Assembly (NCBI RefSeq): GCF_003731635.1
Contig: NZ_RCUA01000086.1
Location: 1 to 64,000 of the forward strand
Reading direction: 5' to 3'
From: Marisediminitalea oceani
GTDB lineage: Bacteria > Pseudomonadota > Gammaproteobacteria > Enterobacterales > Alteromonadaceae
DNA length: 64,000 bases
Numbering within the stretch: the first letter of the stretch is position 1; the number at the start of each line of letters is the position of its first letter. The translations under genes and the position numbers were made by a program. Shown here piece by piece: positions 28,014 through 38,780 of this stretch. The notes beneath the pieces are model-generated. The model was not told the DNA's origin. It did no database searches and worked only from the letters and a program-made list of their open reading frames with translations.

Positions 28014-28594
28014 TCAATCACTCCAAACTCTTGCAGTAGTTGTACGGTTTCATACAGCGGTAATCCCACAACGGCGCTGTAACTGCCCTCAATCGATTTT
28101 ACAAACTGGCCGGCAATTCCCTGAATACCGTAAGCCCCGGCTTTGTCTGCGGGCTCTCCGGTTGCCCAGTAACGGGCAATTTGTGTGGCCGACAAAGGGC
28201 CAAAATGCACCTGGGTTGTCACGCAAATGGTTTTTTGCCTGTTATCATCAAGAAGGCTGACTGCCGTCATCACCTGATGTTTGCGGTCGCTTAATGCACC
28301 CAGCATAGCCGCCGCATCGGCAAAATCGTTAGGTTTACCTAACGCCAGGTTATCCAGCACCACAACGGTGTCAGAAGCCAGCACCACGCAGCCATCGGTA
28401 TCATTATGCACTTGTGCAGCGGCCTTTGCTTTCTCGGCTGCCAAACGCTTTACCAGTGCTTCGGGCTGCTCACCGGCTAATGGCGACTCATCCAAATCCG
28501 CAGGCCTGACACTAAATTTGACCCCAATCTGGGTTAATAGTTCGGTGCGGCGCGGGGATGCTGAGGCCAGCACCAGTTTTCGAAGCTGACTCAT
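28010..28594 (-). CDS. maf: Maf-type nucleoside triphosphate pyrophosphatase (YhdE)
   Basis: A 194-residue house-cleaning enzyme that hydrolyses dTTP/UTP and modified pyrimidine nucleotides to monophosphates. The SASPRRTELL start, the ESPLAGEQPEALVKRLAAEKA block and SDTVVVLD are the family signatures, and the IQGIAGQFVKSIEGSYSAVVGLPL end is intact. Position between mreD and rng and the YhdE-like motifs favour the dTTP/UTP branch over YceF (m7GTP). Confidence 0.95.
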   Translation of the reverse strand: MSQLRKLVLASASPRRTELLTQIGVKFSVRPADLDESPLAGEQPEALVKRLAAEKAKAAAQVHNDTDGCVVLASDTVVVLDNLALGKPNDFADAAAMLGALSDRKHQVMTAVSLLDDNRQKTICVTTQVHFGPLSATQIARYWATGEPADKAGAYGIQGIAGQFVKSIEGSYSAVVGLPLYETVQLLQEFGVIE

Positions 28595-29070
28595 GTGATC
28601 CTCAGTTGCCGTCTGACTTTACGTAATAACCAGAAAATCCAGGGCCACAGTGCCATCGAGGTAAGCACCGGCCAGAGTTCCTCAAAACGAAAGGTAACGT
28701 CGGTCAGTAAGCGGAGTAACCAGAACAATAAAGAATGATACAACGCCGATACCACGCCAATAATCACCGCTTGCTGCCACACCGAGTAATTACGCAGCCG
28801 CTGGTAATTAGCCGCTAACACATAAATGGAGATACTCAATGCAAAACTGTGTACCCCCATGGCGGTGCCAAGCAGAATGTCCAGTGCCAGACCGCTGGTG
28901 AAGGCTACCCCCACGTTAGCGCGGTGCGGTAAGGCCATCACCCAGTAAGATAGCACAATCAGTACCCAGTCCGGCCGGTATAAATCGACCTGTACCGGTA
29001 CCGGAATAATCTGAAATACCATGGCAATCAGCAACGTGATAGCTATGGTGTAGTGACGCACCTTAATCAT
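28591..29070 (-). CDS. mreD: Rod shape-determining protein MreD
   Basis: A 159-residue inner-membrane protein with about five hydrophobic helices and the VDLYRPDWVLIVLSYWV block typical of gammaproteobacterial MreD. It works with MreB and MreC in the elongation machinery that positions lateral wall synthesis. It overlaps the mreC stop by 8 bases and the maf start by 4. Confidence 0.95.
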   Translation of the reverse strand: MIKVRHYTIAITLLIAMVFQIIPVPVQVDLYRPDWVLIVLSYWVMALPHRANVGVAFTSGLALDILLGTAMGVHSFALSISIYVLAANYQRLRNYSVWQQAVIIGVVSALYHSLLFWLLRLLTDVTFRFEELWPVLTSMALWPWIFWLLRKVRRQLRIT

Positions 29071-29926
29071 CGGTTGCCTCCGCTGCCTGCTCGTCAGGCT
29101 CAGAGGAGGTTTGCGGCCACAGTAATAACAGGTACTTGAGGCGATTTAAGCGAGCCTGTGGCGCAATGGTTACCTGTGCGAAGGGGCGTGATTCATCACG
29201 AATCACCTGAGTCACTTCCGCCACCGGATAACCTTCCGGAAACACCTCTCCAAGCCCGGAGGACACCAGCACATCGCCTTCGCGGATATCGGCACTGTGT
29301 GCCACGTGAGTAAGATACAGTTCATCGATAGCGCCACTGCCTGAGGCTATAAAGCGGCTGTTATTGCGGATTGAGCGCACCGGGATGGAATGGGTTACAT
29401 CACTGATCAACAGCACACGACTATTGGTGGTGCCTACTTCCATCACCTGACCCACAATACCCCTTTCATCAAGAATAGACTGGCCCAAGTAGACGCCGTC
29501 TATGGCGCCTTTGTTAATGACGATTTGCTGGCTGTAGGGGGTATTATCCACCGCCATTAACTCAGCCACCATCTTACGCATATTCTGACGCACCGGCGCA
29601 TCGAGCAAACGACGCAGTTCTTTGTTTTCCTGTTCAAGCGCCTCAAACCGCTGCAGCTTCTCGTTTTGCAACAGCAGGCGATTGGTGAGCTGTTCGTTTT
29701 CTTCTATAAGAGCTTGTTGAGAGGTAAGGCGCTGGGCGCTGGCATTGAGCAGCTGACCGGGCAAATTGGCAAGATACTGAACCGGGCTGACCAGGGAGTT
29801 CAGAAATACCCGGGTGGTCGAAAACGCATCGAGCTTAAAATCGAGTACGATCAACATCACCGACATTGCCAGAGCTAATGCCAGCCGGATATTGAGTGAG
29901 GGACCACGGGTAAATATTGTATCCAT
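29063..29926 (-). CDS. mreC: Rod shape-determining protein MreC
   Basis: A 287-residue bitopic protein. It has a short cytoplasmic end, one membrane helix (about 12-30), a coiled coil (roughly 60-100, QALIEENEQLTNRLLLQNEK) and the periplasmic beta domain with the conserved GAIDGVYLGQSILDERGIVGQV block. The ATG at 29924-29926 gives the family-typical start MDTIFTRGP; a TTG five codons earlier falls inside a perfect hairpin and is less likely. No strong ribosome site is visible. The acidic Glu/Asp tail runs into mreD. Confidence 0.94.
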   Translation of the reverse strand: MDTIFTRGPSLNIRLALALAMSVMLIVLDFKLDAFSTTRVFLNSLVSPVQYLANLPGQLLNASAQRLTSQQALIEENEQLTNRLLLQNEKLQRFEALEQENKELRRLLDAPVRQNMRKMVAELMAVDNTPYSQQIVINKGAIDGVYLGQSILDERGIVGQVMEVGTTNSRVLLISDVTHSIPVRSIRNNSRFIASGSGAIDELYLTHVAHSADIREGDVLVSSGLGEVFPEGYPVAEVTQVIRDESRPFAQVTIAPQARLNRLKYLLLLWPQTSSEPDEQAAEATDD

Positions 29927-29934
29927 AATGCAAG

Positions 29935-29958
29935 AAGGCAACCTGAGAAGGTTGCCTT
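29935..29958 (-). other. Perfect 10-bp hairpin between mreB and mreC
   Basis: AAGGCAACCT and AGGTTGCCTT pair perfectly around a 4-base loop (TCTC on the coding strand). It lies between the mreB stop and the mreC start and ends 8 bases before the ATG. No T run follows, so it is unlikely to be a simple terminator. It may block mRNA decay from the downstream side, tune mreC translation, or lower mreCD relative to mreB. Confidence 0.85.
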
Positions 29959-29964
29959 GTCTAT

Positions 29965-31288
<1,324 letters not shown>

Positions 31289-34200
31289 TTAGTAGCCTTC
31301 CCGAATGTGTATAGTGCGGTCGTTGCCACGGTAAATACCAAAGAAGGCCTCACCGCTTGGTTTGTCATCGGTGTCGATATCACCGTCGCCATCCCAGTCG
31401 ATGTTGAGATACCCGGCCCAGTTCGCTCCGGTTGCGCCGGGCTCCAGGGTTATTCTCACCGCCCCACGCAGCGCTACGCCGTTCTGCATGGCCGGCCCCA
31501 GATTAATCATAGAGTCCGGACTTTTACCCGCGGATAACACGCCGGTACTACTAATGCCTGGAAGGTGACTGGTAATATCCTGCTCATCGGTACCTTCAGA
31601 AGCGCTGGCAATCGACACCTGCCCACTGCTTTGCGACAAACTCAATGCAGTACAGCTGTCCTGCACGTTTACCATCCAGTTACCGCTATCATAGTATTCC
31701 GTGACCAGAGGGGCCGTCAGGGTTTCGGTTTCCGGACCAAAGGTATTCTCAATGCGTAACCGGCCATAGCGAAGATCAGTGCCCTGAATTGAGCTAAAAC
31801 TATATGCCTCACAACTACCAGGATAAGCGGTTTGGTAACACACCCCGTCAGCATCGGTAAGGAATGACGCGGAAAAAGTCATAGCGGCATCAGCGGTGAA
31901 TGGTGAGCCATTGCCTGTACCTGCAGATGGTGTTGCAATTTTACTGTAGCTAACCTGAGTGTTGAGCACAGTTATCTTACCTTCGCCGTCATAATCAGTG
32001 TGATCCGTAACAACGGGTATATCCCCTGCGTTCAGGATATTCAGTGCGCCGCTATAAGCAGAGTTATCAGCAAAACTGATGGCACTTAAACCGCTGCTCC
32101 CCGGGTTTAACTGCCACAGGCTGTCCGAATAATTGCGGGTCACCTGGCCCCTGGCATTATAGGCGGTTACTGATAACTCAGGTTCGCTGCCGGTAACAAA
32201 ATCGAAAGGTTGCCCGATATAGGTAAACTGGCTGCTGCACTGATCTTCAAATTGCGGGGTGGTGGAGGCGCTAACGTCAAAATACGCAGGAATGATCCGC
32301 CCCGGCCCCACCTGATTGGCGCTGATAACATTGCCCAGATAGTCAGCATCCTGCACATCCCAGGTATATGACCCCACCTCACTAACATAAGCCTGGGCAA
32401 AGCTCCAGTTACCGCTATTGAAAGCGGCGATGCTGACATCTGACCAGGCCTGACTGGCAGCACTGGTCACCGATTGTGAGGCTGCCACAAACAACTGCGC
32501 CTCTGCCGCATTTGCCGAAACCGGCGCAACCCTAAGCAGGCTCATCTGCATAGTACCAGGCTGATAACCGGGCAGAACGCTGTTGTTAGCCCCTCGGGCT
32601 GACATGGAAAGCGTAAACTCTGCGCCGGCGGTTTGCGGATAGGACGCCGTGGCACCCAGCGAAATACTGTCTGGAATGCTATCAAACTGGGCACTGCCCG
32701 AATCAATTATCACGCCATTTACACTGGCTGTGGCAGAAAGTGCAACCCGACCTGCGTCGGCGTACGAGAAACCACTCAGGCTGGTTTCGCCGTCGGCATC
32801 AAAATTCAGCGTTACACTGGCAGTATTCTGGCCGGTGCCCGAGCCACTTACGGGTACACCAGCTAACGGTACTGAACACTGATCCGGTGAATAACCGGTA
32901 CCGCCATCGATACAGTCATAGCTTAGCGAAACCGACTGATTGCCAGTGAGTAACGCCTGACAAACGCCGGCGTTATCCCGTACCGCCCTGAGGCCAATGC
33001 GGCCAAGGTCTGCTTCGGCAATAATATCAGGCAGTACTGAGGAATAAGGGGCGGCGGTATCGTAGAATTCAAAACCGGCATTCACAAAGTCGATGTTACA
33101 GTCTGTTGTACACTCCGCGGGAGATTGCGGGGCAGAGTCGGTATTCGCCGCAGTTACTGAAAGCGGGAAAGTGCCCGCTACAGATTGCTCTAAGGTAGTT
33201 GTTACAGAGCCGGAGAACGTTACCGGCATCGACACCGACCAGTCACCATTGGGTAAATTAACACTTACCGGATCGGTCACCAGTTCTGAACAACTGGCAT
33301 TGGCACAGGCCTTGATGGTAACCGTGGCTGCACTGCAGGTGAGGGTTTGATCGGGGTGTGTGATTTCATAGTGATGCACGCTCACACAGTCTACCGTGCT
33401 GTTTAAATCTGCCCGGATGGCCTCACGGGACTGTTCGTAATCATACAGTCTGAAGTCATCAATCTGCCCATTGGCGGAGCTGACTGTCATTTCAGAAACA
33501 AAATAATTCGATGAGCTATCACCAATTTTTACCGACGAGACATTGCCCAGCGCTGAGCTGCTGAAGGCCCAGCTGCCGTACATGTACACGCGACTACCAT
33601 TGACGTATAAATTAACGTCTTCAGAGGCGACGTCCCAGCTTAATGCTATATGCACCCATTCATTAGCGGAATATCCCAGCGACTGCGATTTAACCAGCAT
33701 GTCACCGTCGTAGTAATCTTCCATGCCAAAGGCCAGTTCACCGTTACTGGTTAACGACATAAAGAAATACTTGCCGGCACTGCCGTCATTTGCTTCACTG
33801 CGGCTGGCATCAAATAGCATACGATAGCCGCCGCCCATCCAGGCGCTATCGCTACGATACCAGAACGATACCGTTCCCCGCGGCCCGATATTGTTGAGAT
33901 CCAGATTGCTATCCACTTCGTCGAGCTGGTTATAACTGTTATTGTAAGGCACATCCAATGCCCGGCATGAAATGTCGTTAGCCGGTAACTGAGGCGTTAC
34001 CAGCCCCACCGGTGTACCATTGTTCCCCTCAGCTGATGAATCAATCACTGAGCCAGCGCCATCCCATGAGGCTTCCTCAAACTGATAATGTAACTTAGCC
34101 ACCGCGCCGGTACAGGTAGTACAGGTGTAGTCTGACGCGGTATACAGCCCCTGCACGTCTGCGGTGGACAGCTCGGCATCGTAAATCCGTACATCATCAA

Positions 34201-36358
34201 TATCACCTAACATATGATAGGCCAGCTCATTGCTGTAAGACGCGTTGTTACTGGAATTAGAGGCGCTGGCGCCAAGAATAATGGGTTCGCGGTTATAGCG
34301 TAATGTAAGGCCATTAGCCGCATAGCTGCCAAGATAAACGCCATCCAGGTAAGCATTGAGCCCCGCAGAACTCCACGTGTACACCAGGTGATACCAACGC
34401 TCACGCTCTTCGACCTCTGGTAACGAATATACGTTATAGGTGGTTGACTGGGTTTCATGTTTAAACAGAAAGCGGCCTTCCTGATTTACATATATCGTTA
34501 GTTGTCCGCCATTATCCAGGCCGGCTGAGTCCTTGGAGAATAAAGCCTGGAATGACTCTCCGTTATTATCCAAATTGTGATCAAGATTGGCTACTTTAAA
34601 CCAGAGGGAAATAGAACCACTGCTTAATTCGTAGCTGCTATGATGAGGAATATTAATATGGTCATTATAGCCATCGAAGCCGACCGCCTGACAAAAACGC
34701 CCGTAATTTTCGGCCCGGGCGCCATCGACCGCCTGACCATTAATGCCGCCGACTACGTCAACTACCTCGCCAGACGACCCGTTCAGGCTACACACATCCA
34801 TATTCCAGTGTGAAAGCAGCGTGGCATTTGAACTACAACTGGTGCAGTTAGCTTCTGACTCAGCAAACAATAGCGCAACCTGTTCTTCCGACAACTGAGA
34901 ATTATACAGGCGCACATCATCCATGCGGCCCTGATAAAAATCACCAATATCAGAATAGGAAGAATTGTTAACATCGTGCCGATTGGTATTAGCCGCTATC
35001 ACCGTGGTGCGATTGTTATTCTGCCAGCCTGAGGTGTAACTGCTGTTCGAGCCCACCAGCACTTTATCTACGTAGACCTGCATACCAGCAGCCCCAACAC
35101 TGTAAACCACATGGTGCCACTGCCCCTCTGTGATCACCGGGGTAGAGTTTATCTGGTAGGTATTATTACCGGACTCCTGACTGACCTTAATTGCACCGGT
35201 GGATGTAACCCATATAGTGAACTGGCCACTGTAATTATTGATACTGTCTTTCGACAGCAGCGCCATGCCACCCGCCTGGGTACGATCAAAATTAACGAAA
35301 GCCAGGTTATCGGTTTTCATCCAGAACGATACCGTACCAGCACTAACCTGGTAGCGACTGTTGTGGGGTAAGCGAATATGATCACCGTCGCCCCTGAAAT
35401 AAGCGGCCTGACAGAGCTTACCATTGCTGTCGATACTCGGGTCCTCAAAGGACTGGCCGTTGACACCGGCAATGGCATCCACCACCTCGCCGCTGGCGCC
35501 GGTTAAGGCACAGGCATTCATTGTCCAACGGGCGGTAGCTGTGGGCAGAAAAGCGGCCTGAGTACACAGGTTATCGGCGGCAAAGGTCGACACCCCACTT
35601 TGATCGTAAGTGATTTTTGCGCGGTCCTGCATAATCACATTCAGCGCATTAACGGCACCGGTATGCTGCACATCGGTGTTATAGCTTGCCGACGCCACAG
35701 CATAAAAATAGCCCTTTACCTGAGAGTACTGCCCAAAGGTGATGTTACCTTCGGAGTACATCAGCAGTTGATCCGGATTACCGTTGGTATTTACCTGATT
35801 ACTGATATTGGTGGAAAAGTCGCGGGTATATATTACCACTTTGGCGCCACTGGCCACCTGGAGCTGGGCATTTTGTCCAAGGTTAAGCCTTTCTATCCAG
35901 TACACCCCACTTTGCAGCGTTAGCACAGCGTTGAAATTTACTGACAACGATTTAATTTTAAAGGTGTTATTGCTGGATACAGCGGTAAGACTCGAACCGT
36001 TGCCGAGGGTAATATTACGGTAATCACCAGCGCTCAGTGTTGCCGAGGTATTATCCTGAATATAGCGGTCGGTGGTTGAAGGCGAATACTGGTAAGCAGA
36101 AATGGCCATTCCCGCTGCACTGCTGCCGCTTAGCTGACAGGCGACGGTATCGCAGCTACTGCCGCCGCTGTTATCCACCATACTGGCAAAACTTATTTGC
36201 CCGTCACTGCCAACCAGCGAAGTTTGCGGCTGAAACTGAATATAACCGGAAGAGGAATAGGACCCGGCCGGATCGGGAAAAACACTGGAGCAGCTGGCAG
36301 CCGCCGCCAACATGGCAGGCAACCATAACAGTAGAATACAACAACGCAATACAGTCAC
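31289..36358 (-). CDS. mshQ: MSHA biogenesis protein MshQ, LamG-containing probable tip adhesin
   Basis: A 1689-residue exported protein with a signal peptide (first ~21 residues, LAAAAS). A beta-rich N-terminal part (about 25-270) is followed by three LamG/concanavalin-like repeats (about 275-505, 510-755 and 760-1010), each with a CxxC-type boundary, a GSSGEVVD- or AS-like opening and an HHVVYS/YHLVYTWS/VHIALSWD strand. A long C-terminal DUF6701-type region ends with a calcium-loop-like DWDGDGDIDTDDKPSGEA near the terminus. MshQ closes the pilus operon and is thought to be a large secreted, pilus-associated protein; LamG repeats suggest glycan or surface binding. It starts 13 bases after mshP. 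Confidence 0.88.
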   Translation of the reverse strand: MTVLRCCILLLWLPAMLAAAASCSSVFPDPAGSYSSSGYIQFQPQTSLVGSDGQISFASMVDNSGGSSCDTVACQLSGSSAAGMAISAYQYSPSTTDRYIQDNTSATLSAGDYRNITLGNGSSLTAVSSNNTFKIKSLSVNFNAVLTLQSGVYWIERLNLGQNAQLQVASGAKVVIYTRDFSTNISNQVNTNGNPDQLLMYSEGNITFGQYSQVKGYFYAVASASYNTDVQHTGAVNALNVIMQDRAKITYDQSGVSTFAADNLCTQAAFLPTATARWTMNACALTGASGEVVDAIAGVNGQSFEDPSIDSNGKLCQAAYFRGDGDHIRLPHNSRYQVSAGTVSFWMKTDNLAFVNFDRTQAGGMALLSKDSINNYSGQFTIWVTSTGAIKVSQESGNNTYQINSTPVITEGQWHHVVYSVGAAGMQVYVDKVLVGSNSSYTSGWQNNNRTTVIAANTNRHDVNNSSYSDIGDFYQGRMDDVRLYNSQLSEEQVALLFAESEANCTSCSSNATLLSHWNMDVCSLNGSSGEVVDVVGGINGQAVDGARAENYGRFCQAVGFDGYNDHINIPHHSSYELSSGSISLWFKVANLDHNLDNNGESFQALFSKDSAGLDNGGQLTIYVNQEGRFLFKHETQSTTYNVYSLPEVEERERWYHLVYTWSSAGLNAYLDGVYLGSYAANGLTLRYNREPIILGASASNSSNNASYSNELAYHMLGDIDDVRIYDAELSTADVQGLYTASDYTCTTCTGAVAKLHYQFEEASWDGAGSVIDSSAEGNNGTPVGLVTPQLPANDISCRALDVPYNNSYNQLDEVDSNLDLNNIGPRGTVSFWYRSDSAWMGGGYRMLFDASRSEANDGSAGKYFFMSLTSNGELAFGMEDYYDGDMLVKSQSLGYSANEWVHIALSWDVASEDVNLYVNGSRVYMYGSWAFSSSALGNVSSVKIGDSSSNYFVSEMTVSSANGQIDDFRLYDYEQSREAIRADLNSTVDCVSVHHYEITHPDQTLTCSAATVTIKACANASCSELVTDPVSVNLPNGDWSVSMPVTFSGSVTTTLEQSVAGTFPLSVTAANTDSAPQSPAECTTDCNIDFVNAGFEFYDTAAPYSSVLPDIIAEADLGRIGLRAVRDNAGVCQALLTGNQSVSLSYDCIDGGTGYSPDQCSVPLAGVPVSGSGTGQNTASVTLNFDADGETSLSGFSYADAGRVALSATASVNGVIIDSGSAQFDSIPDSISLGATASYPQTAGAEFTLSMSARGANNSVLPGYQPGTMQMSLLRVAPVSANAAEAQLFVAASQSVTSAASQAWSDVSIAAFNSGNWSFAQAYVSEVGSYTWDVQDADYLGNVISANQVGPGRIIPAYFDVSASTTPQFEDQCSSQFTYIGQPFDFVTGSEPELSVTAYNARGQVTRNYSDSLWQLNPGSSGLSAISFADNSAYSGALNILNAGDIPVVTDHTDYDGEGKITVLNTQVSYSKIATPSAGTGNGSPFTADAAMTFSASFLTDADGVCYQTAYPGSCEAYSFSSIQGTDLRYGRLRIENTFGPETETLTAPLVTEYYDSGNWMVNVQDSCTALSLSQSSGQVSIASASEGTDEQDITSHLPGISSTGVLSAGKSPDSMINLGPAMQNGVALRGAVRITLEPGATGANWAGYLNIDWDGDGDIDTDDKPSGEAFFGIYRGNDRTIHIREGY

Positions 36359-36371
36359 TGCTTACCCTTTA

Positions 36372-36803
36372 TTAACGTTCTTCGAACGCATCCAGCTCGA
36401 AGGTCCGGCTGGCCCAAGTATCATTCGCCCGGCAGATACCGGTACTCTCAAAGCGATAGTAATTATAATCGACATTTTGTTTTACCACCTGAGTGGTAGT
36501 GCAGGTTGCCTGATAACTGCAGTTTTCCAGCCCATCGCCGGTGCTGAAGGCAGCATTACTGGTAACAGTGGTACTACAGGTTGCTACCGGACTGTTTAAT
36601 GGAAAAGCGGTGCTGAGTAATCGCTGTACTCCACTCTGAGCCGCCATTTTCGCTCTGGCGCCGAGCACCTCATACACCACCGACTGATTAGACGACGATA
36701 GCAGATTAACCATGGTGATGCCCAGAAAGGCGAGTATGATTATTATGAACAACGTCATTACCAACATACTCCCGCGCTGGCGTTTGTCAGGGAATATTAT
36801 CAA
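36372..36803 (-). CDS. mshP: MSHA biogenesis protein MshP (PilX-like)
   Basis: About 143 residues. A single N-terminal hydrophobic helix (MLVMTLFIIIILAFLGITMV) comes after a basic KRQRGS stretch, followed by a Cys-containing beta-rich part, as in PilX/MshP minor components. There is no type IV prepilin FT(L/I)IE signature. I chose TTG at 36801-36803 because AGGAG lies 7-8 bases upstream; it overlaps the mshO end by 17 bases. An ATG at 36836 is longer but lacks a ribosome site. It probably sits with mshO and mshQ in the pilus tip or priming complex. Confidence 0.85.
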   Translation of the reverse strand: MIIFPDKRQRGSMLVMTLFIIIILAFLGITMVNLLSSSNQSVVYEVLGARAKMAAQSGVQRLLSTAFPLNSPVATCSTTVTSNAAFSTGDGLENCSYQATCTTTQVVKQNVDYNYYRFESTGICRANDTWASRTFELDAFEER

Positions 36804-37647
36804 TGTGGATCTCCTGCTGGTAAGCAATCTGTTCATTATTATCGATAAAGCGCAGGCGAATTTCGGCTATCGAGTTACTCTGCAGACTGGTAGAAATAAT
36901 CCGGAACGGGTCGTCCTCCTGCGGATTATTCACCGGATCAGCCGACAAGACATTGGCCACATGCTCGGCAATCACCGGCAGGCCGGGAAAAGCCCCTAAC
37001 TGATTCACCAGTAAATCATTTTCATAGCGGATCAGGCGATTCTGATATACGCAGTAACTCACGGCGCGGTCGATAAGATAAACCCGGGAAGCAGGCGATT
37101 CCTGCGCCAGTAACCCGGTCACCTCAAGCTGCACAATGTTATCACTGTCATCCAGCGTGGTGCAGTCGCCGTCACCATCATCGCTGCAACCGGACACGGT
37201 AACCCGGTGGCCATTATTAGCATCAAACACATCCTCACTGCGTGTAGGATACACTACTGCAAAATTATCGCCGCCGGGCAGCTCATAGGGCACATTGTTT
37301 ATATCGTGCAGGGCAACCACGTCGATTTCGTAGGTGGAATCGCCGGCATCAGGCAAATCGGTATACACCGTGGCCCAGTTAATCGGCACAAACTCCATAC
37401 AGTGATAGCTGGTGTTACCGGTTATCCGAACGCTGTTAGGTAAGGCATTGCGTAGTTCACGTTTTAGCCGTTCAATAGCAAAACGACTTTCGGACAGCAG
37501 TTGCTCACGAGTACTGACATCAATATAGGTTTGCATGGAACCACGCACAAAACTGGCAATGCCAGCGCTGGCCACACCGAGGATGACAATAACGGTGACC
37601 AGTTCAATGAGGGTAAATCCGCGGTTACGCTGGGTGGTGCTAATCAT
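36787..37647 (-). CDS. mshO: MSHA minor prepilin MshO (PilW-like)
   Basis: A 286-residue minor prepilin with the class III signal [16 protein letters not shown] cleaved by the prepilin peptidase, a long hydrophobic helix and a large C-terminal domain with Cys pairs. The ATG at 37645-37647 overlaps the mshD stop as ATGA and has GTGGA upstream; a GTG three codons earlier is possible. MshO-type proteins help initiate assembly and sit near the pilus tip. Confidence 0.92.
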   Translation of the reverse strand: MISTTQRNRGFTLIELVTVIVILGVASAGIASFVRGSMQTYIDVSTREQLLSESRFAIERLKRELRNALPNSVRITGNTSYHCMEFVPINWATVYTDLPDAGDSTYEIDVVALHDINNVPYELPGGDNFAVVYPTRSEDVFDANNGHRVTVSGCSDDGDGDCTTLDDSDNIVQLEVTGLLAQESPASRVYLIDRAVSYCVYQNRLIRYENDLLVNQLGAFPGLPVIAEHVANVLSADPVNNPQEDDPFRIISTSLQSNSIAEIRLRFIDNNEQIAYQQEIHIDNIP

Positions 37648-38210
37648 ACGTTCCACCGGTAACTACTGAAGGTTATTGCTTCACCGCCGGGCGTAGTTAC
37701 GGTTATGACAATCCGCTTTACATTGCCGATCACCGCACCGCTACCACCGGCGTCGTCATTTACGCCGTCTTCGTTATCATCATAGTAAACCTGAACGGCG
37801 ACAGAGAAACCGGTATACAGGCTCTCGCCATTGTAAAGCACTGGCAGGCCCTGAGCCGACAATATCGTTGCTCCGGATTCATTCAGGCCGTTGTAATCAT
37901 CAATATCATCATACTGAGCACGGCTTTCGCCGGCATCGGGACCAAGATTTCCCGAGGCCGTGCAGGGTATAGATTCATTGCAGCGCTCGCCGGTGCTGCT
38001 GTTAGCCAGGTTGTTATCAAATGCCCGGGCATTAATTTCGCTCATCAGCGATTGCGCCAACTCGCTGGCCCGGACCTGCCAGATGGGCTCCACACTAAGG
38101 CGCGACTGCGGGCCAATCAAACCAATGATCACCATCATAATGATAGAAAACACGGTAATGCCAATAATCAGCTCGACCAGGGTAAATCCTTTTGCAGCTT
38201 TAGCAGGCAT
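37644..38210 (-). CDS. mshD: MSHA minor prepilin MshD (PilV-like)
   Basis: A 188-residue minor pilin: MPAKAAKG|FTLVELIIGIT with a normal prepilin cleavage site and membrane helix, then an acidic domain with a C/C pair (GERCNESIPC) and an acidic, calcium-loop-like DDNEDGVNDD. The start at 38208-38210 overlaps the mshC stop by 11 bases and has GAGGG 8 bases upstream. Upstream in-frame starts would make an over-long leader. Confidence 0.92.
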   Translation of the reverse strand: MPAKAAKGFTLVELIIGITVFSIIMMVIIGLIGPQSRLSVEPIWQVRASELAQSLMSEINARAFDNNLANSSTGERCNESIPCTASGNLGPDAGESRAQYDDIDDYNGLNESGATILSAQGLPVLYNGESLYTGFSVAVQVYYDDNEDGVNDDAGGSGAVIGNVKRIVITVTTPGGEAITFSSYRWNV

Positions 38211-38742
38211 GGATGTAACCCTCGCTTTCAATACAGACATCCACACTGGACTCACCGGTGATAGTTACCCGGCAAGGCGTGCCCGTACCACAGTTAGCAG
38301 CATTGTTCAGCGGCCTGCCCAGGGCATCAAAACCTATGTAACTGAAATTAATCAGCGCACCATCGGCACTGGATAAGCTCAGTCCTTCATCGGTAAGCTC
38401 GGTGCCCACGGTGGCCAGAAAAGCCGGTGCATCACTGGCTATGCCGCTACCGCACGTAGCACTGCCATTACCGGGCGCATAATCGAGAGCTGGCGGTCCA
38501 TATGCGCTACTGGCGCCGTACTGAAAGTTGAGCCGAAAGCAAAACCCGTCGCGGGTATCCTGCATGGCTCTGATTTGCATATTACGAAGGGCGGACACGA
38601 GGCGGTCCTGATAGGCGTATTCAACATAGCCCTGGCGGCTTTGAAGTCGGGTGCCGGCCACAACGGCCAGCACGCCGATTAAGGTAATGACTGTGATTAA
38701 CTCAACAAGACTGAAGCCCGCACTACAACGTTTTCCTGCCAT
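38200..38742 (-). CDS. mshC: MSHA minor prepilin MshC (GspH/FimT-like)
   Basis: A 180-residue prepilin with leader MAGKRCSAG, mature start FSLVELITVITLIGVLAVV (note Ser for Thr at the second mature residue, frequent in this family), and a globular domain with four cysteines. It follows mshA by 38 bases and overlaps mshD. A short leader and a pseudopilin-like fold place it among the minor pilins. Confidence 0.92.
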   Translation of the reverse strand: MAGKRCSAGFSLVELITVITLIGVLAVVAGTRLQSRQGYVEYAYQDRLVSALRNMQIRAMQDTRDGFCFRLNFQYGASSAYGPPALDYAPGNGSATCGSGIASDAPAFLATVGTELTDEGLSLSSADGALINFSYIGFDALGRPLNNAANCGTGTPCRVTITGESSVDVCIESEGYIHAC

Positions 38743-38780
38743 AGCGCGACCAGAGTTAATCTCAGAAGGAAAGCAGCCTG

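Noticed and set aside
29927-29941. TTG start for mreC upstream of the ATG
   Set aside because: The codon lies in the mreB-mreC hairpin and the family starts at MDTIF; ATG at 29926 preferred.
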